Part shown: positions 23,591 through 36,500 of the stretch, in pieces
Layout of the letters: the number at the start of each line of letters is the position of its first letter
How positions within the stretch are numbered: the stretch's first letter is position 1
Origin: Rhyzopertha dominica
Lineage: Eukaryota; Arthropoda; Insecta; Coleoptera; Bostrichidae
Length of the DNA: 64,000 nt
Reading direction: 5' to 3'
NCBI GenBank assembly: GCA_025024175.1
Contig: QCXZ01000041.1
Location: 40,109,786-40,173,785, forward strand
The notes under the pieces: generated by a model
Database searches by the model: none
The model's input: the letters and a program-made list of their open reading frames with translations, nothing else
Told to the model about the DNA's origin: nothing
Translations under genes and position numbers: made by a program

Positions 23591-24208
23591 GCTTTAAACT
23601 ATTTTGTTTATTTAAATCCTATATTATTCGTTACTTAATAAATATACGGGTCAAGTTTATTTTCTAATGAAGTACATCCAAAAGGACGGCCACAATCTCA
23701 TCGCATGTTTTTATGGACATGCAGTGCGCACAAGTCTTCTGAATACGGATCTGTACGCGCGCATCGTAGCGATGATTTATAGACAAAAAAAAACGTGGCT
23801 TTGCGTCGTAAAATATAATAGTTGTAAAGGAAGCCGCCTGCCGCACAACGTTGACAGACTTACATTGTATCTCCTCCTATAGTGACTCGGTACTAAACTC
23901 GTCACTTTCATGAAGTGATTAGATATTAATTTATACTATAATATACTTTACTGCAAAATGAGAAATATCTTGAACAGTAGTAAGTACTCAAATGTAAATT
24001 CGTGAAAATGTATATAAAAAATTCGAGCATTCGCAATGAGAACGACAACGATGTAGCATGAATACTGGTTATCGCATCTATGCCCTACAAAACTAAAGAT
24101 GTAGTACTACTAATGTTTAACTACTAATATTAGTCGATTATTAAAATATATGAATACGAATTAATCGATTATTGAAATATCCCGATTATTCCCATCACTA
24201 GTATGAAC

Positions 24209-25890
24209 CACAATCCCCTTGCCCCGCGTTAAGTTTGACGGTTGGTAGATTCATAACACAAGCTCAAGAAAGTGGCTCCGTTTGCGGATTTTAACCCAAC
24301 TTCGAAGTACATATCGCAGCAACCAAGCGATGGAGGGGGAACAGTAATACACGGTACATGTCGTCGCGGTTGCATGTTGCATCTTTCGTTGTGATTGCGA
24401 AAATGATCGTTGGCTCGCGGCTGCCGGCCACTGCTGACGACTAGGCAGCAATCTCATCTGTCGCAAAAACACAAAACTACATATACTCAATGTTAATAGA
24501 CAACGTCGGTCTAAGTCATTTACATATGTGCTTATAATAAGACAGTGAATACGAGTAATAGTAGTAATAGCACTGAATGAGCTAAGAAGTTCCGCATTGT
24601 AAAACCGTAATTAATAAAGCTACTTTTGAAACATACGTCTATTTCTGAACTATCATAATTTTTATTCCAGTGACACGCGCATCATTCATGCATTTTGCAC
24701 AGATGATTCTGGGATTCACGCATTATTTACCTGTTGTTAAGATACATCCGCCATCTTTGCTCCAAACATGCTCAGGGGCATGTTTGTTTATATGCAAAGG
24801 GTTAGCTGTATTTCTAAAAAGAAGACTGGAAATACAAAAACAAATACTAATCTAGCTTAATAACAAATAATGGGATTATACTTGTTGAACACTTATATTT
24901 TATTTGAACGAAACAAACTTCATTTGCAAGCAGCGCTCAAAGTATATAACACATTAAATTAAACGACATAAGTACTTAAGCAATGGATTATTGGGATATA
25001 ATGCTCAAGGATTTTTCCTTTAATAACATAGGTATTAAAGAATTTTTCATCATTTTTTGTCGTTTACACAGCTTTGTACGAGTTATTTTGCACTATTACA
25101 TGCTTAAAAAGTAAAACGAAAACAGCTATCAACACTTAACTAAGCGTAAAGGTGACAGATTTTTAGTGCCCTACCAAAAAATAAAATAGTTATTTAATCT
25201 TTGGCTCTACTATAAATAGCAATTGTGCATACCACCTGTGCATTTCCAAGAAAAAGGGGACAAAAAATGATGACTTCGTGAAGGGGGGCACCTAGAAACT
25301 TCGAATTCTTGGGATAAAGCATATAACTGATTTTTTCAGTATAAATTAATATGTTTCTGAATTTGTTAAAAGCCACTGGAAATGTGTATTAAGGATTATG
25401 ACCATAGGTATTACATTAAATCAAAATTCCATCTCAACCCAATTTTCTTTCATTAAGTTTGAAATTACAATGAAACTCAAGGTGTTTTATTTACATTTAT
25501 TTCATTGGTAAATCTGTAAAATTGATTAATTCACTTCTTAAAATAATTGCGATGAACATACAACAGAATCACAATTAAATTGAAAATGGACAAATGAATC
25601 AATTCTTCATCACTGTGTAATTGCTATTTTAGAACTCATATGGTATTTCGTTCGTTTGACTATGAATTTTTGTAAAAATCGACAAAACATTATTCATTTT
25701 ACTTTAAGAAATAAACCTTAATTAACAATTTTCAATTCACTTTGAATCAAAACTGTATAAAATTGAGGAACGTATTGTCCGAATCATATACGTGCGCACG
25801 TAAATGGATCAGCTGTCAAACGAAATGTAATTTTATTTTAATTTAGGCTCAAATGCGTTTTTTCAAACTTCTTTTTTACCGCAACATTCT
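24209..25890. other. Intergenic, no gene seen
   Basis: A short GC-richer patch (about 24240-24470) is followed by AT-rich DNA. ORFs at 24251-24490 (minus) and 24670-24855 have no recognisable domain, and I do not call them genes. Confidence 0.4.
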
Positions 25891-25891
25891 A

Positions 25892-27235
25892 TACAGGGTT
25901 GCTACAAAGTATGGAATCAGCAGGATATTTCAGGTTCAGTTCGACCGATTTTTGTGAAATTGTGCATGGGCCTATGGGTAATAAAAATGCATTTTCTGGA
26001 GTTTTTCAATTCTCGTTTCCGAGATGTGGACGCACGTTACATTTTTTTTAAATGGGAAGGGGGTCAAAAGGCACATCATTGAAAAGGATATTTTTCCTGA
26101 TTTCAAAAATATATACACACTTGTGCAATTTATTGCTTCTGAGTTGAGAAAAGTGTGATAAACTTGGGTCTTGCAAAAAACTTCGGAATAAAAACCATAT
26201 TCGTTATCGCTAACTAAGAACAAAAATTCCAGGTGTCTCCATTTTCCTCATGACTGGTGATAATTTTCATTCACTTTGTTATTTGCAATCGAAATGCCTC
26301 AGTTAACTAACATGACCGCATCAGAACTTCGATGATGATTGGTTATGGAGATAGAAGGCGAAGTTATTCGGAAGTAGTTGCACTCTACAATGCAATTCGT
26401 GAAGATCGTGAACCAATTGCCAGATCAACAGTTATTAAAACATTGCAACATTTTGACAAGAAACTGGCGGTATTATATTAGCTGAAGATTTTTCAAAAAG
26501 TTTTGAAAAAGAGAAGTTTCATCCATTCAAAATTTACTTATTACAAGAACTGAGCGAAGATGATTTCGATCATAGGATAGAATTTTGCGAACTGCTATAA
26601 ACCTGATAGATGAAGACAAAAACATTTTAAATTGCATTATGTTTTCTGATAAAGCGACTTTTTGCCTCAACGGTAATGTGAATGGACATAATTGCAGATA
26701 TTGGTCGGACACAAATCCACATTGGATGGAACAAGTCCACACACAACACCCTCAGAAAGTGAATGTCTGGTGTGGTATTATTGGTGAGCACATTATTGGG
26801 CCTTTTTTCATCGATTGAAATACGAATGCAGTCAAGTATTTTTGGGTACCCGATTCGCAATAAATTGATCAAACTAGACGAAAATTATCACCAGTCAATT
26901 TTTGTCCATTTTAGCGATAAAGAAAATTGTTTTCAATTTTTCATTTTTTTCAGGCTCAATTATTGTATTTACACTTTACTCGACTCAGAAGCAATAAATT
27001 GTACAAGTGTGATACACTTTTGAAATCAGGATAAAATATCTTTTTCAATGATGCGCCTTTTGGCCCTTCTTCCCATTTAAAAAATGCAACTTGCGCCCAT
27101 ATCTCGGAAACGAGAGCTGACACGGAGTTGAACAAATTCCAGAAAATGCATTTTAATTACTCATGGACCCATGCACAATTTCAGAAAAATCGGTCGAACA
27201 GAACTGCTGGTTCAATACTTTGTAGCGATCCTGTA
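25892..27235 (+). mobile_element. DD41D Tc1/mariner-like element with long TIRs
   Basis: TIRs of about 250 bp face each other (25892-26150 and about 26975-27235), ending in TACAGG(G/A)T(T/C)GCTACAAAG and flanked by TA. The internal + strand has transposase fragments at about 26340-26860, including an MFSDKATF block with the first catalytic Asp and a VWCGIIGEHIIGPFF block. The second half of the catalytic domain is deleted and stops are present. It belongs to the same family as the copy at 28942-30010. Confidence 0.82.
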
Positions 27236-28941
27236 TAAACATCAGTTTTTCTCGAATTTTTCGGAAAACCTTTCCAATTTTTCTTTCCGTAAAAACCTTA
27301 TTATCCAGCCATTTTCAAGGATGCGCTTACCAACGAATTGTTATTTATATAATTTTTATGTGATCATTTCTTTGTTATCAGTAGATATTTAGTAATTCAT
27401 ATTACAGTGAATATGAAAGGTTTTTAACATCCAGTAAGTACACGTACTTCTTGAAAAATGTCAGTCTTTTGATGATTACAATGACAAAATTTTTATTACG
27501 GCGATAAACGATACAGACGTAAAGCTAGCAAAGTGAAACAAAATTTAATCAATCTCTACTGGTTCATAGTGTTGCGATATGATCTTTCTATGACATAATT
27601 AGTTTGGTTTTGAGATAAAACAATTATAAGTACTCAAAGTTTGGGCCTTATTAAACCATGTTATACAAATCTGTTATCGGCAGATAATGGTGTTTTTTGT
27701 ATTGAGCATGTAGAATTTATAACAGGATGTACTTTGGTCTGTTTACCGATTATGGGTACACCTGTACAGCTATATACTAATATTGTTTACTTAATTTCGA
27801 AGTGTGTTTTTATGTATACTGTTTGTGTCCTCTTGGATTGTTCAAATCCTTACGTATATAGCAAAGGACACTAATATATTGTAGTTTGAAAAACATCGTA
27901 TTTTTAATAGAAAATAATCACGTGCGCAACTAAAAATCAAGAGAGATTTTAAGAAAACGTTACTTTTAAAAATACTTGTTATCGGACAATCACCGTATTT
28001 GTTTAATTTGGGGTAAAAAGAACTTTGGACATTTTAAGATGAATATATTGTTTCTCCGTTTTAGATAAAATTTGTAATAAGCGCCTATGGATCAACTGTT
28101 TTTGCATTTGTCCTCCTAGATCACTGGATCTTACTGAATCAGATCTAACGTAGGAGGATACAATAAATAACAGAGAAGAGTTAGTAATAAAAGCAAGACA
28201 ATGATATTTTTAGAAACTTTATTGGTTTTAATATCTGATTATTTATTACGTTTCTGCTAAAACAACAAACAACAGTAATTCTAATCACAAAATTGTTAGT
28301 AATCAGTTTCCATTAACGTAAGTTTTTCCTGATCAACGTTTTCTACATTAGTTCCTGGTACTTCACTTGCATCATTTTGAATTTTGATATGTTACATGTT
28401 TTGCAAATCATTCCTACACAATCGTCATGAAGATTAAATTTTAAAATTAATGCAGTGCGCTTACGTTAATTTATTATTTCGCAATACAAGATACAAGGAT
28501 CCACGAATATATGTTGTTTGGCACTATGATAAAACTAGAAACAAATAAACTGCAACTATACGTAAATTGGATAACTAATCCAAACAATCGTCATTTAAAA
28601 ACGATCTTCGGAAAACAATAATTGCTCGGCAATTATCGATACTAGTTGTCCCAAATCGTCAACCTCACATGACATGTTGAAATGAACTGAAATTATCTAG
28701 TTTCAATGCTGTGGTTCAGAAACATAAAAGTAAAGGGCTGTATTAAATATTATTTTTTGATTTTGTAATGGTTAGGGAAGTGATCTTTGCATGTTTATTG
28801 CTATGACGGAAATTAGAATCTTCCACTAATTAATTTCCATTTTTAAAAGCTGAATGCTAAAGAATAACAAAGCTTTGCCAACGTTCAGAATTGACAGGGT
28901 ATTCGTGTAGAATTAAGCATTTTCAAAAATAAGGTTGGGAT
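27236..28941. other. Intergenic, no gene seen
   Basis: This is AT-rich sequence between two related transposons. The ORF at 27641-27874 is hydrophobic but has no start context or domain that I recognise. Confidence 0.4.
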
Positions 28942-30010
28942 ATGTGAATAGACATAGTTGCAGATATTGGTTGGACTCAAATCCACATTGGATGTAACAA
29001 GTCCACACACAACACCCTCAGAAAGTGACTGTCTGGTGTGGTATTATCGGCGAGCACATTATTGGGCCTTTTTTCATCGATGGAAATTTGAATGCGGTCA
29101 AGTATTTACAGCTCTTGCGCGAACACATTATATCAGAACTTATTCGCCTGTTTCCTAATTGTGAAAATGCTGCGCGTCCTTCTGAACAGATATGGTTTCA
29201 GCAAGATGGTGCACCGCCACATTTTGCAGTCAACGTTCCTGGATATTTGAATGCGATATTTCCAGACAGATGGATTGGCAGGCGCAGAGCGATAAAATGT
29301 CCAGCACGTTCCCCTGATCTGACACCGCTTGATTTTTTCCTGTGGGGGTATCTGAAAAATCGTATTTATACTAATCGGCCACATAATGCGGATTTAAAAG
29401 GGTGAATCAGGACAGAAATTCATAACTTACTTCCAAATATGCTACAAAGAATATTACAAAACTTTTACTCAAGGCTGCATTACTGCCAGGAAATCGGGGA
29501 ATATTTTGAGCATCTTCTGTAATGTAAATCTGAAAAAATACTAAATTTTTCACGCAATCATGTTTTTCTTTTTAACTTTTGGGGTACCCGATTCGCAATA
29601 AATTGATCAAATAACTAGACGAAAATTATCACCAATCAAGGAAAAATGGTAATACCTGGCTTTTTTGTCCATTTTAGCGATAAAGAAAATTGTTTTCATT
29701 CTTTTCGTTCTTTGTCAGGCTCAATTATTGTATTTAGACTTTTCTCAACTCAGAAGCAATAATTTGTGCAAGTGTATACATTTTAGAAATCAGGAAAAAA
29801 TATCCTTTATTTCAATGATGCATCTTTTGACCCTCATTCCCTTTTAAAAAATGCAACTTGCGCCCATATCTCGGAAACGAGAGCTGACATGGAGTTGAAA
29901 AAAATTGCAGAAAATGCATTTTAATTACCCNNACGCCAAATTTCAGAAAAAATCGCTCGAGTAGAACCTGAAATATCCCGCTGGTTCCATACTTTGTATC
30001 GACCCTGTAT
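28942..30010 (+). mobile_element. DD41D element, 5'-truncated copy
   Basis: The left part is missing; homology to the 25892-27235 element begins inside its transposase. The transposase part (about 29010-29520) retains FQQDGAPPH and, 41 residues after that Asp, the final Asp in LTPLDFFLWG. This spacing defines DD41D members of the IS630/Tc1/mariner group. A stop near 29403 breaks the C-terminus. The right TIR ends at about 30010 in ACCCTGTA. Confidence 0.82.
29025..29522 (+). pseudogene. DD41D transposase catalytic half
   Basis: The open frame 29025-29405 holds the VWCGIIGEHIIGPFF block, the second catalytic Asp (FQQDGAPPH) and the third catalytic Asp (ARSPDLTPLDFF). The N-terminal helix-turn-helix domain and first catalytic Asp are absent from this copy, and a stop separates the last segment (LPNMLQRI). 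It is inactive. Confidence 0.8.
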
Positions 30011-30320
30011 AAAGGAAACTTCAAACGATCGATTTAATAAAGCGCATGTCAACAGTAGTGGGAGTTCTAATCCAATCCAAACCTATTGCCTACAGACGCA
30101 CGTTTCAGTGTAACTGTAAAGCATTTTTAGATATCATAAATATCCCGATAGAGAGGTTCCATAAAAAGTGTAAAGATAAATGCGGGGGTATTACAAGAGC
30201 CTGTTAAACTGTCGAATCAAAACACAAATATTTACATCTCTGTTCCCGTACAAAACACCGATACGCGCTATGTCGCTTACGCGCTTAGCCGGTTGTCAAC
30301 ACAGAACAACTGAAATAATA

Positions 30321-30328
30321 TATAAATA
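30321..30328 (+). promoter_or_regulatory. TATA box of SARDH
   Basis: TATAAATA lies 117 bp upstream of the SARDH start codon. Initiation would be expected about 30 bases downstream, leaving a 5' untranslated leader of roughly 90 bases. No clear initiator (TCAGT) is seen at that distance, so promoter use is inferred. Confidence 0.5.
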
Positions 30329-30444
30329 AAGGTCACAGTTGTGTTTGATAGAATAATAACTTCTAATCAAACTCAATTATTATCGGGCTGCAGTGGTAAG
30401 TGTGATTCGAAAACGAATACATCGAATTTCGTGTCTCTCCGAAG

Positions 30445-30565
30445 ATGTTCAGGGTAGCAAGAGGAAAAGTCCTTCACAGGAAATGGGGAAGAACGCAGAA
30501 AACTCACAAGAATTCATTCAGCACGGGTTATAAAATTCCCAGTTCGGTAGATGTCGTAGTGATTG
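30445..30565 (+). CDS. SARDH: SARDH exon 1: presequence and start of FAD motif
   Basis: The ATG has context GAAGATGT. Residues 1-30 are Arg/Lys-rich without Asp or Glu and fit a mitochondrial targeting sequence. The exon ends with the first beta strand of the FAD fold (SVDVVVIG) in phase 1 at the donor ATTG|GTAAGT. Confidence 0.9.
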
Positions 30566-33500
30566 GTAAGTAACAATTATTTGTTCAAAATAAAATAAAT
30601 GCAAGTAGGCGTATCCAAATCTGATATGTATATGACTTGAATTTAAAAAATATATATTTCCGAATCTTAACAGATGTTTATCTATATATTTTTATTCACA
30701 CAATGCGGGTAATTTATTCATTCTTAAATACGACACGGTACTGAGTGCCAGGAATGCGATTTCCAAAAATAACTGCAACATATCTTTATACTTTTAAAGT
30801 CGCATGGTAGTTGGAAGATATTCCCCTATAATAATTATTGCGATAGCAAGCTTATCTCCGGTTGCCATAGATACGCCAGTAACATATCCCTTTTGTACGT
30901 TATCACATATTAATTTTCGCTATCACGGACATCCTAAAACCAAAAATTACATTTACACAATTAAAATTCATTGACAAAATAAGTATTTTCAGTTTAATAC
31001 TTTGACCAGTAACACATTCGATAAAGACTTGTTTTTCTTACATTGTTATATATTTATGAAAAGTAACTTTATCTCGTCGAAATTTTAATTTAGTCTAGTG
31101 ACCTGCACCGTTAATTATCTGTGGACCAGCAGTACCCACGTCATGTTTAGTGTTTTCTTAATTGTCAAGATAACCCTCATCAGTCAACAATAATGACCAC
31201 TGGTCAACAACCACTTTCTATCTGCATCCGGCGACAATTGCATTTGTTTTCTCCTGATTCCTACTAGGAAATAACAAGGCGATTTAAAATTCCACCAGCT
31301 CGTAGTGTGAACTTGAACGAATGCAAATTAGCTAGACATTCCGAATTGAAAAACGCGTGTTCCGGTGTAATTGCATCGTAGTAAAGAAAAACTCGTATTA
31401 ACTTTTGAAGGCTACGGCGTTAAAAGGGTTATTTTAGTATTTTTAGTTTACTTACTACCTATTAAAGTTCATTACAGAAAGTATTATACGTACGTACAGT
31501 CAATAACGACAATACTCTTTCCAATTAATACTGATGCAAGAAATGCTATATAAATAATTTNGACTTTAGCAGATNTAACAGGTATTCATACCAAAACCTT
31601 AGATGGTCAAGGTTGCAATTGTATATTTAAATTAAACTGGATGATGTCAGCCTCTTAATTCATTTAGGCAGTTACTGGTGTAGACATACCATGAGCGCCG
31701 TTTGGAGATATCAGGAATGCACAAAATGTTTCTAAGTCAATCAATACAGAATTTTAGCGAAATTTTGTGTGCATAGGTCTGTGATTTGGATGTGTATTCC
31801 TAATAACACTACTTTCCAAATTTATATGAGTTAAAAATAACCATTTGCCGTATAAAAAGACGAAATAAATAACAATAACTACAATTCTAGCATCGACACA
31901 ATTTGAAAAACTTAATTTTTCGCAAGGTATATCTGTTAGCATGTTTTAAAATCATTATGGTAATATTTTTATATTTTGCAGGTGTCACAATATTGCGAAA
32001 CATCACCTTGCTAAATGCATTTTTGCATTGTTTACTTAAAGGACGATTTAATTTCGAAATGTACTAAAGCAATACTGCAATATTAATAAAAAAAATTGGA
32101 GGTATAATGTGTCATATCATAATATAACAATTAAGAAGCTGTGTACTGCAAAACATTTATTTATTTTTCTGCTCTAAGCGGCTTTAATTTTTACCAATTC
32201 GAATGTTAAACAACGAATTTAGCAAAACTTATACTATGATAAGTTCAAAAGTACTTAAAAGGTAAATGAAACTTGTTAAACAGTACATAATTTAAAAAAT
32301 AGAGCAATATTCCTATGTCACATACTCATTTTTATGTTTCACTCTGAATAAGATAATTGAAACGAGCAAAAAATGTAAAAATCATGTAAGTTGCCGCCAT
32401 CTATCATTGAAATATGGAACCTCAATCTAATTTTTGTAGTAGGTATGACAAATGGCAAATATCGTTATCCTTCTAAGTGGAATTATCCGTAGTACTTGTG
32501 TACCTACAAGGATATTTAAAATGTTACTGTCACTTGTTTTTTACATTAGTATTGTAATGTTTTGACGACCGTATAATTTCGTTAAGTTCAGTACCTAAAC
32601 TAGTCAAGTTGATGCAAACCATTTATTCAAACATGCTTACATGAAGAATTACATTTTAAATTAAACCCTGTTCTAGAAGTTGCCTGTCTGATATTGGTAC
32701 TTATCCAAAACAATAGATATTAGAAAAAAAAACTAGTTTCATAAGGCGCCATTTTGTCGCACGCATCCAAAAATTACAAAACGAGCCGAAGGCCACACCG
32801 AACGTGTGGTACCGAGTGGACTGTAGTGTATAGTACCTATTAGTGTTACCAAAAAGTAATAGCCGCCATTTTAACGGTGCCTGACAAGTCTTGTCGGCAG
32901 ATTTTGCCCAATATCCTACAAAATTAAAAAGGTTTTTAACATGGTTTTCTGTACAGCTTATAAGTGTAAAAGTTAGAGTGAAGAAATTACTACACTGGCT
33001 AACTATGTGCGGTGTAAATATTTTTTTCTTCTCTAATAAGGATTTGCCAATCAGTAGTAGCATATCGCCCATCTCTACACTGACTGACGATTAACGGAGC
33101 ACTTGATCTACTCCGTAGATCTACTCGTGTACACAAAAACAGCTGGCAGATTGGCACTTCGAGCATAGAGATTCGAGATGAGTAGTGGGGGTGGTGTCAT
33201 TTTGTGGCTGCGAAGATTTCAGCACAAATTATTTGATTTCGTCCAAAATAACAGTCGTTGATATTGTTTTCTTGCTTTTTTCGGTATTTCAGGAACTAGC
33301 CATTAGCAAACATGAATACAGTTGCGTATTTACAGCAAAATAAGTTTTACTCGATGCCATATGAGGACAAAATCAAAATAAAGGAACTAGGTAGACCGAC
33401 ACCCGATTTAAACCTCGAAGTTACAGGATCGAGTCGTAATAAAATTTACAAGAGACAATTTAATGCTAACTTGTATACTAAAGTATCTTGGATATGTGGA

Positions 33501-36500
33501 TGCCCTGAGAAAAATGCGCTTTTTTGTTTCCCTTGTCTGCTATTCGGTGGTGACAAATCATGGACTTTCAACGGGGTGAAAGATTTGGCCCATTTAAGTC
33601 AGAGTGTTAAACGACATGAAATAGGAAGGAATCATTTAGCGAATGAAGTGAATCTGGCTTTATTTGGTAATGTGAATGTCCGCAACCAGTTAGATTCTGC
33701 TTACTGGATTAACATACACAGGCATAACGAGCAAGTTAGTAAAAATCGTTATGTGTTATCTCGAATAATTGATTGCATTAAGTTTTGTGGAGCTTTTGAG
33801 CTCGCTCTTCGAGGGCATGACGAAACGGAAGAATCCAATAACCTTGGTGTATTCCGGGGACTTGTAAATTTTAGTGCGGACCTTGACAATGCTCTACGGA
33901 ACCATCTAGATCAAGCAACTATTTTTAAGGGGACTGTCAGAGATATACAGAATGATTTGCTGCAGTGCATGCTAGAAGTATGTAGAGAAAAAATTACAAT
34001 GGAGATCAGTGATTCTAAATATCTGGCTTTTATCGCTGAAGAGACAACTGATGTAGCATCAAAGTTCCAAATGGTTATTGTTTTACGATATGTGAATTGT
34101 GGAAGTCCTGTTGAAAGATTTTGGGGGTTCATAAATCCTGAACAGCACGATTCCATGTCTTTAACTGCTTGCATTTGTTCAGTGATCGATCCTCTATTAC
34201 AGAATAATCCAAACAAGCTGGTTGCACAGGCCTACGATGGGGCAGTTGTCATGAGTGATAGAGATGGCGGAGTACAGTCAAAAATTCAGAAAATGTATCC
34301 TATGGCCTACTTTGTACATTGTTATGCTCATCACCTTAATTTAATTCTGTCACAAGCAGTGTCGCATAATACACAAGTTCGTGTATTTTTTTCAAACGTA
34401 GACGATATTGTACATTTTTTTTCCAATTCACCTCAACAAGTGAAGGTGCTGAGCGACATTGTAGGGGAAGACATTCTATGGGACTTCAGAAATCGAGCCA
34501 TAAATGTCATTTACGAACACAAGCCATTATTAATTGAATGCATGCAACAAATACAAGTACAGTTTTCAAATGCAAAGGTGATTAATCAGGCTAGTTCAAT
34601 AGAGCGAATGCTTCTCGATGACATATTTAATTTTTGGCTGAATATTTTTCATAATATTATGCCACACGTCGATGATTTACACAATCAGTTACAAACGGAT
34701 ACTTTAAACATGAGTAATGCTATAGCCACATTTGATATGTGCATTCAAAATATTCGAGAAGACATCGAAAGAATTATTTATAAAAGCCAAGATTTAGATA
34801 GTGCACCTCCTGCTAAGAGAAAATTTATCTCAAATGACAGTTTGCACGCTTCAGCATTAGAAGTTTGTGACATTATAACACAAGCGGCAAGAAGTAGATT
34901 TGAATACACGAATCATTTATTAGCTTCAACGCTTTTTTCCTGTGAACATTTTAGCGAATACTGTCACAATTTTCCAGAAGATATCTTTCAAACCACAATC
35001 ACAGCATACCCAGTTTTCGAGAATGAACGTTTGAAAACTGAACTGTCTATCATTTACTCCAAACCAGATTTCCGAGAAATGAATGGCGCAGTAGCTTTTT
35101 TGAATATGCTGAAAGCCAATAATTTGGAAGGGACCTTTAAAGAAACTGTGAAGCTGCTGGAGATAATAGTAACAATCCCCATGACAACGGCAGAAAGTGA
35201 AAGGTGTTTCTCCACTTTAAACAGAATAAAAACCTTTTTGCGGAATTCTATGAGTGAAGACAGATTGTCGGCACTTTCTATGCTATCAATAGAAAATAGT
35301 TTGGTAAAAAGTGATATAAACTTTAACGAAAAAGTGATTGAAAGGTTTGCCATGATGAAAGAACGACGTTTAGATTTAACATACAAAAAATAAGTGTTAA
35401 AGAAGGAAGCTGTAATGAAATCAACATTTAAGCTGCTATGTGCCATATCAAGTAGTTATTAAGTTACTGTTATTAGAGATTTGGTTGTCTGTGATAATCC
35501 CGTTGTTTGAAAACAACATATTTGACCATTAAGACTGTAATAAAGTGAACATTTTAAGTACTAGGTGTCATTTATTATTGAAATTGGTAAGTTTGTTTAT
35601 GATCTGTATTGCTACTATTTAGCAGTAAGTGTTTGGTTCCTAGAATTTGGCAGTTACTCCTCCCTTCTCTTCTATTATTCACATTCTTTTTTGTACTTCT
35701 ATCATAATCTAGCTTGTTCTAATTAATAATAACAAAAAATAGTCATTTTGCTCTCTATTTAACTTACCAACCTTGAACAATGTAATAAACATGTAGTACA
35801 ATTTTTTTTTAATGAAAAGCAGTAACAAAGACGATCTTATAGGATCGTCTTTTGCAGTACTTGGATAAAAATTTAGATGCCAATGCAGCATAATGAGATG
35901 ATGACAAAGCCACCTAGCCCCAGAATGGGAATTATTTCCCCCATGTAGTGATTTTAATCTGTCAACCCTAGATGTGCATAACCTGTATTTTGAGGCTGAT
36001 CGCTAAAATTAAAAAAGTTATTATAGTATGTTAAAAAATTAAATTTTCTTTACAAATACAATAAAACAAGCATGATAAAAATAATCATGAACTTATATGT
36101 AATTACATCAATACAAATAATTTATTCGTGATATGCATTTTACTACCTATATCTATTTTACACACAGTGACAGTTAACTTTCTTTAAAAAAAGTCCGACT
36201 ACTGACAAGTTTATCCGTATTCATTTGTTGTGTAAATTGCCATAAATTAAATATCTAGTCTGCAGTTTTATTAATTATTGTCATTGTGTTTAACACAAAT
36301 CTATTATGCTTATACACAGGTGGGGGAAGCATTGGCTGCAACACACTCTACCAATTATCTAAAAGAGGAATAAAAGCTCTTCTGTTGGATGCTGGTAAAA
36401 TTACATGTGGTACAAAATGGCACACCGCTGGACTGTTATGGCGGCTTAGAGCTAGTGATGTAGATATTAAGATATTGAATACTACAAGGAACGTTCTCAT

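Larger units (their letters stand above)
21396..24200. mobile_element. hAT element with perfect 8-bp target duplication
   Basis: GTATGAAC at 21388-21395 and 24201-24208 directly flank the element, as expected for hAT insertions (8-bp duplication). The terminal inverted repeats read TAG(C/T)GATGGGAATAATCG. Subterminal TCGATTAT motifs recur at both ends and may be transposase sites. Only the C-terminal part of a transposase remains on the minus strand, and it is split by another element at 22383-23289. The N-terminal zinc finger and first catalytic region were not found. Confidence 0.88.
30566..36319 (+). other. SARDH intron 1 (5.75 kb)
   Basis: Apart from the 693-codon hAT/ZMYM1-like ORF at 33312-35393 and the small hairpin at 35827-35852, this large intron is AT-rich and has no supported coding sequence. 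The ORFs at 31371-31553, 31754-31942 and 32701-33094 have no domain and overlap on both strands. Confidence 0.7.

Noticed and set aside
28900..28920. GACAGGGTATTCGTG as the left end of the second DD41D copy
   Set aside because: It resembles ACAGGGT ends only briefly and does not continue with the TIR sequence of the first copy. The element appears truncated at about 28942.
33911..34216. Minus-strand ORF inside the hAT transposase, and a similar one at 35054-35446
   Set aside because: These are antisense shadows of the 693-codon ORF.
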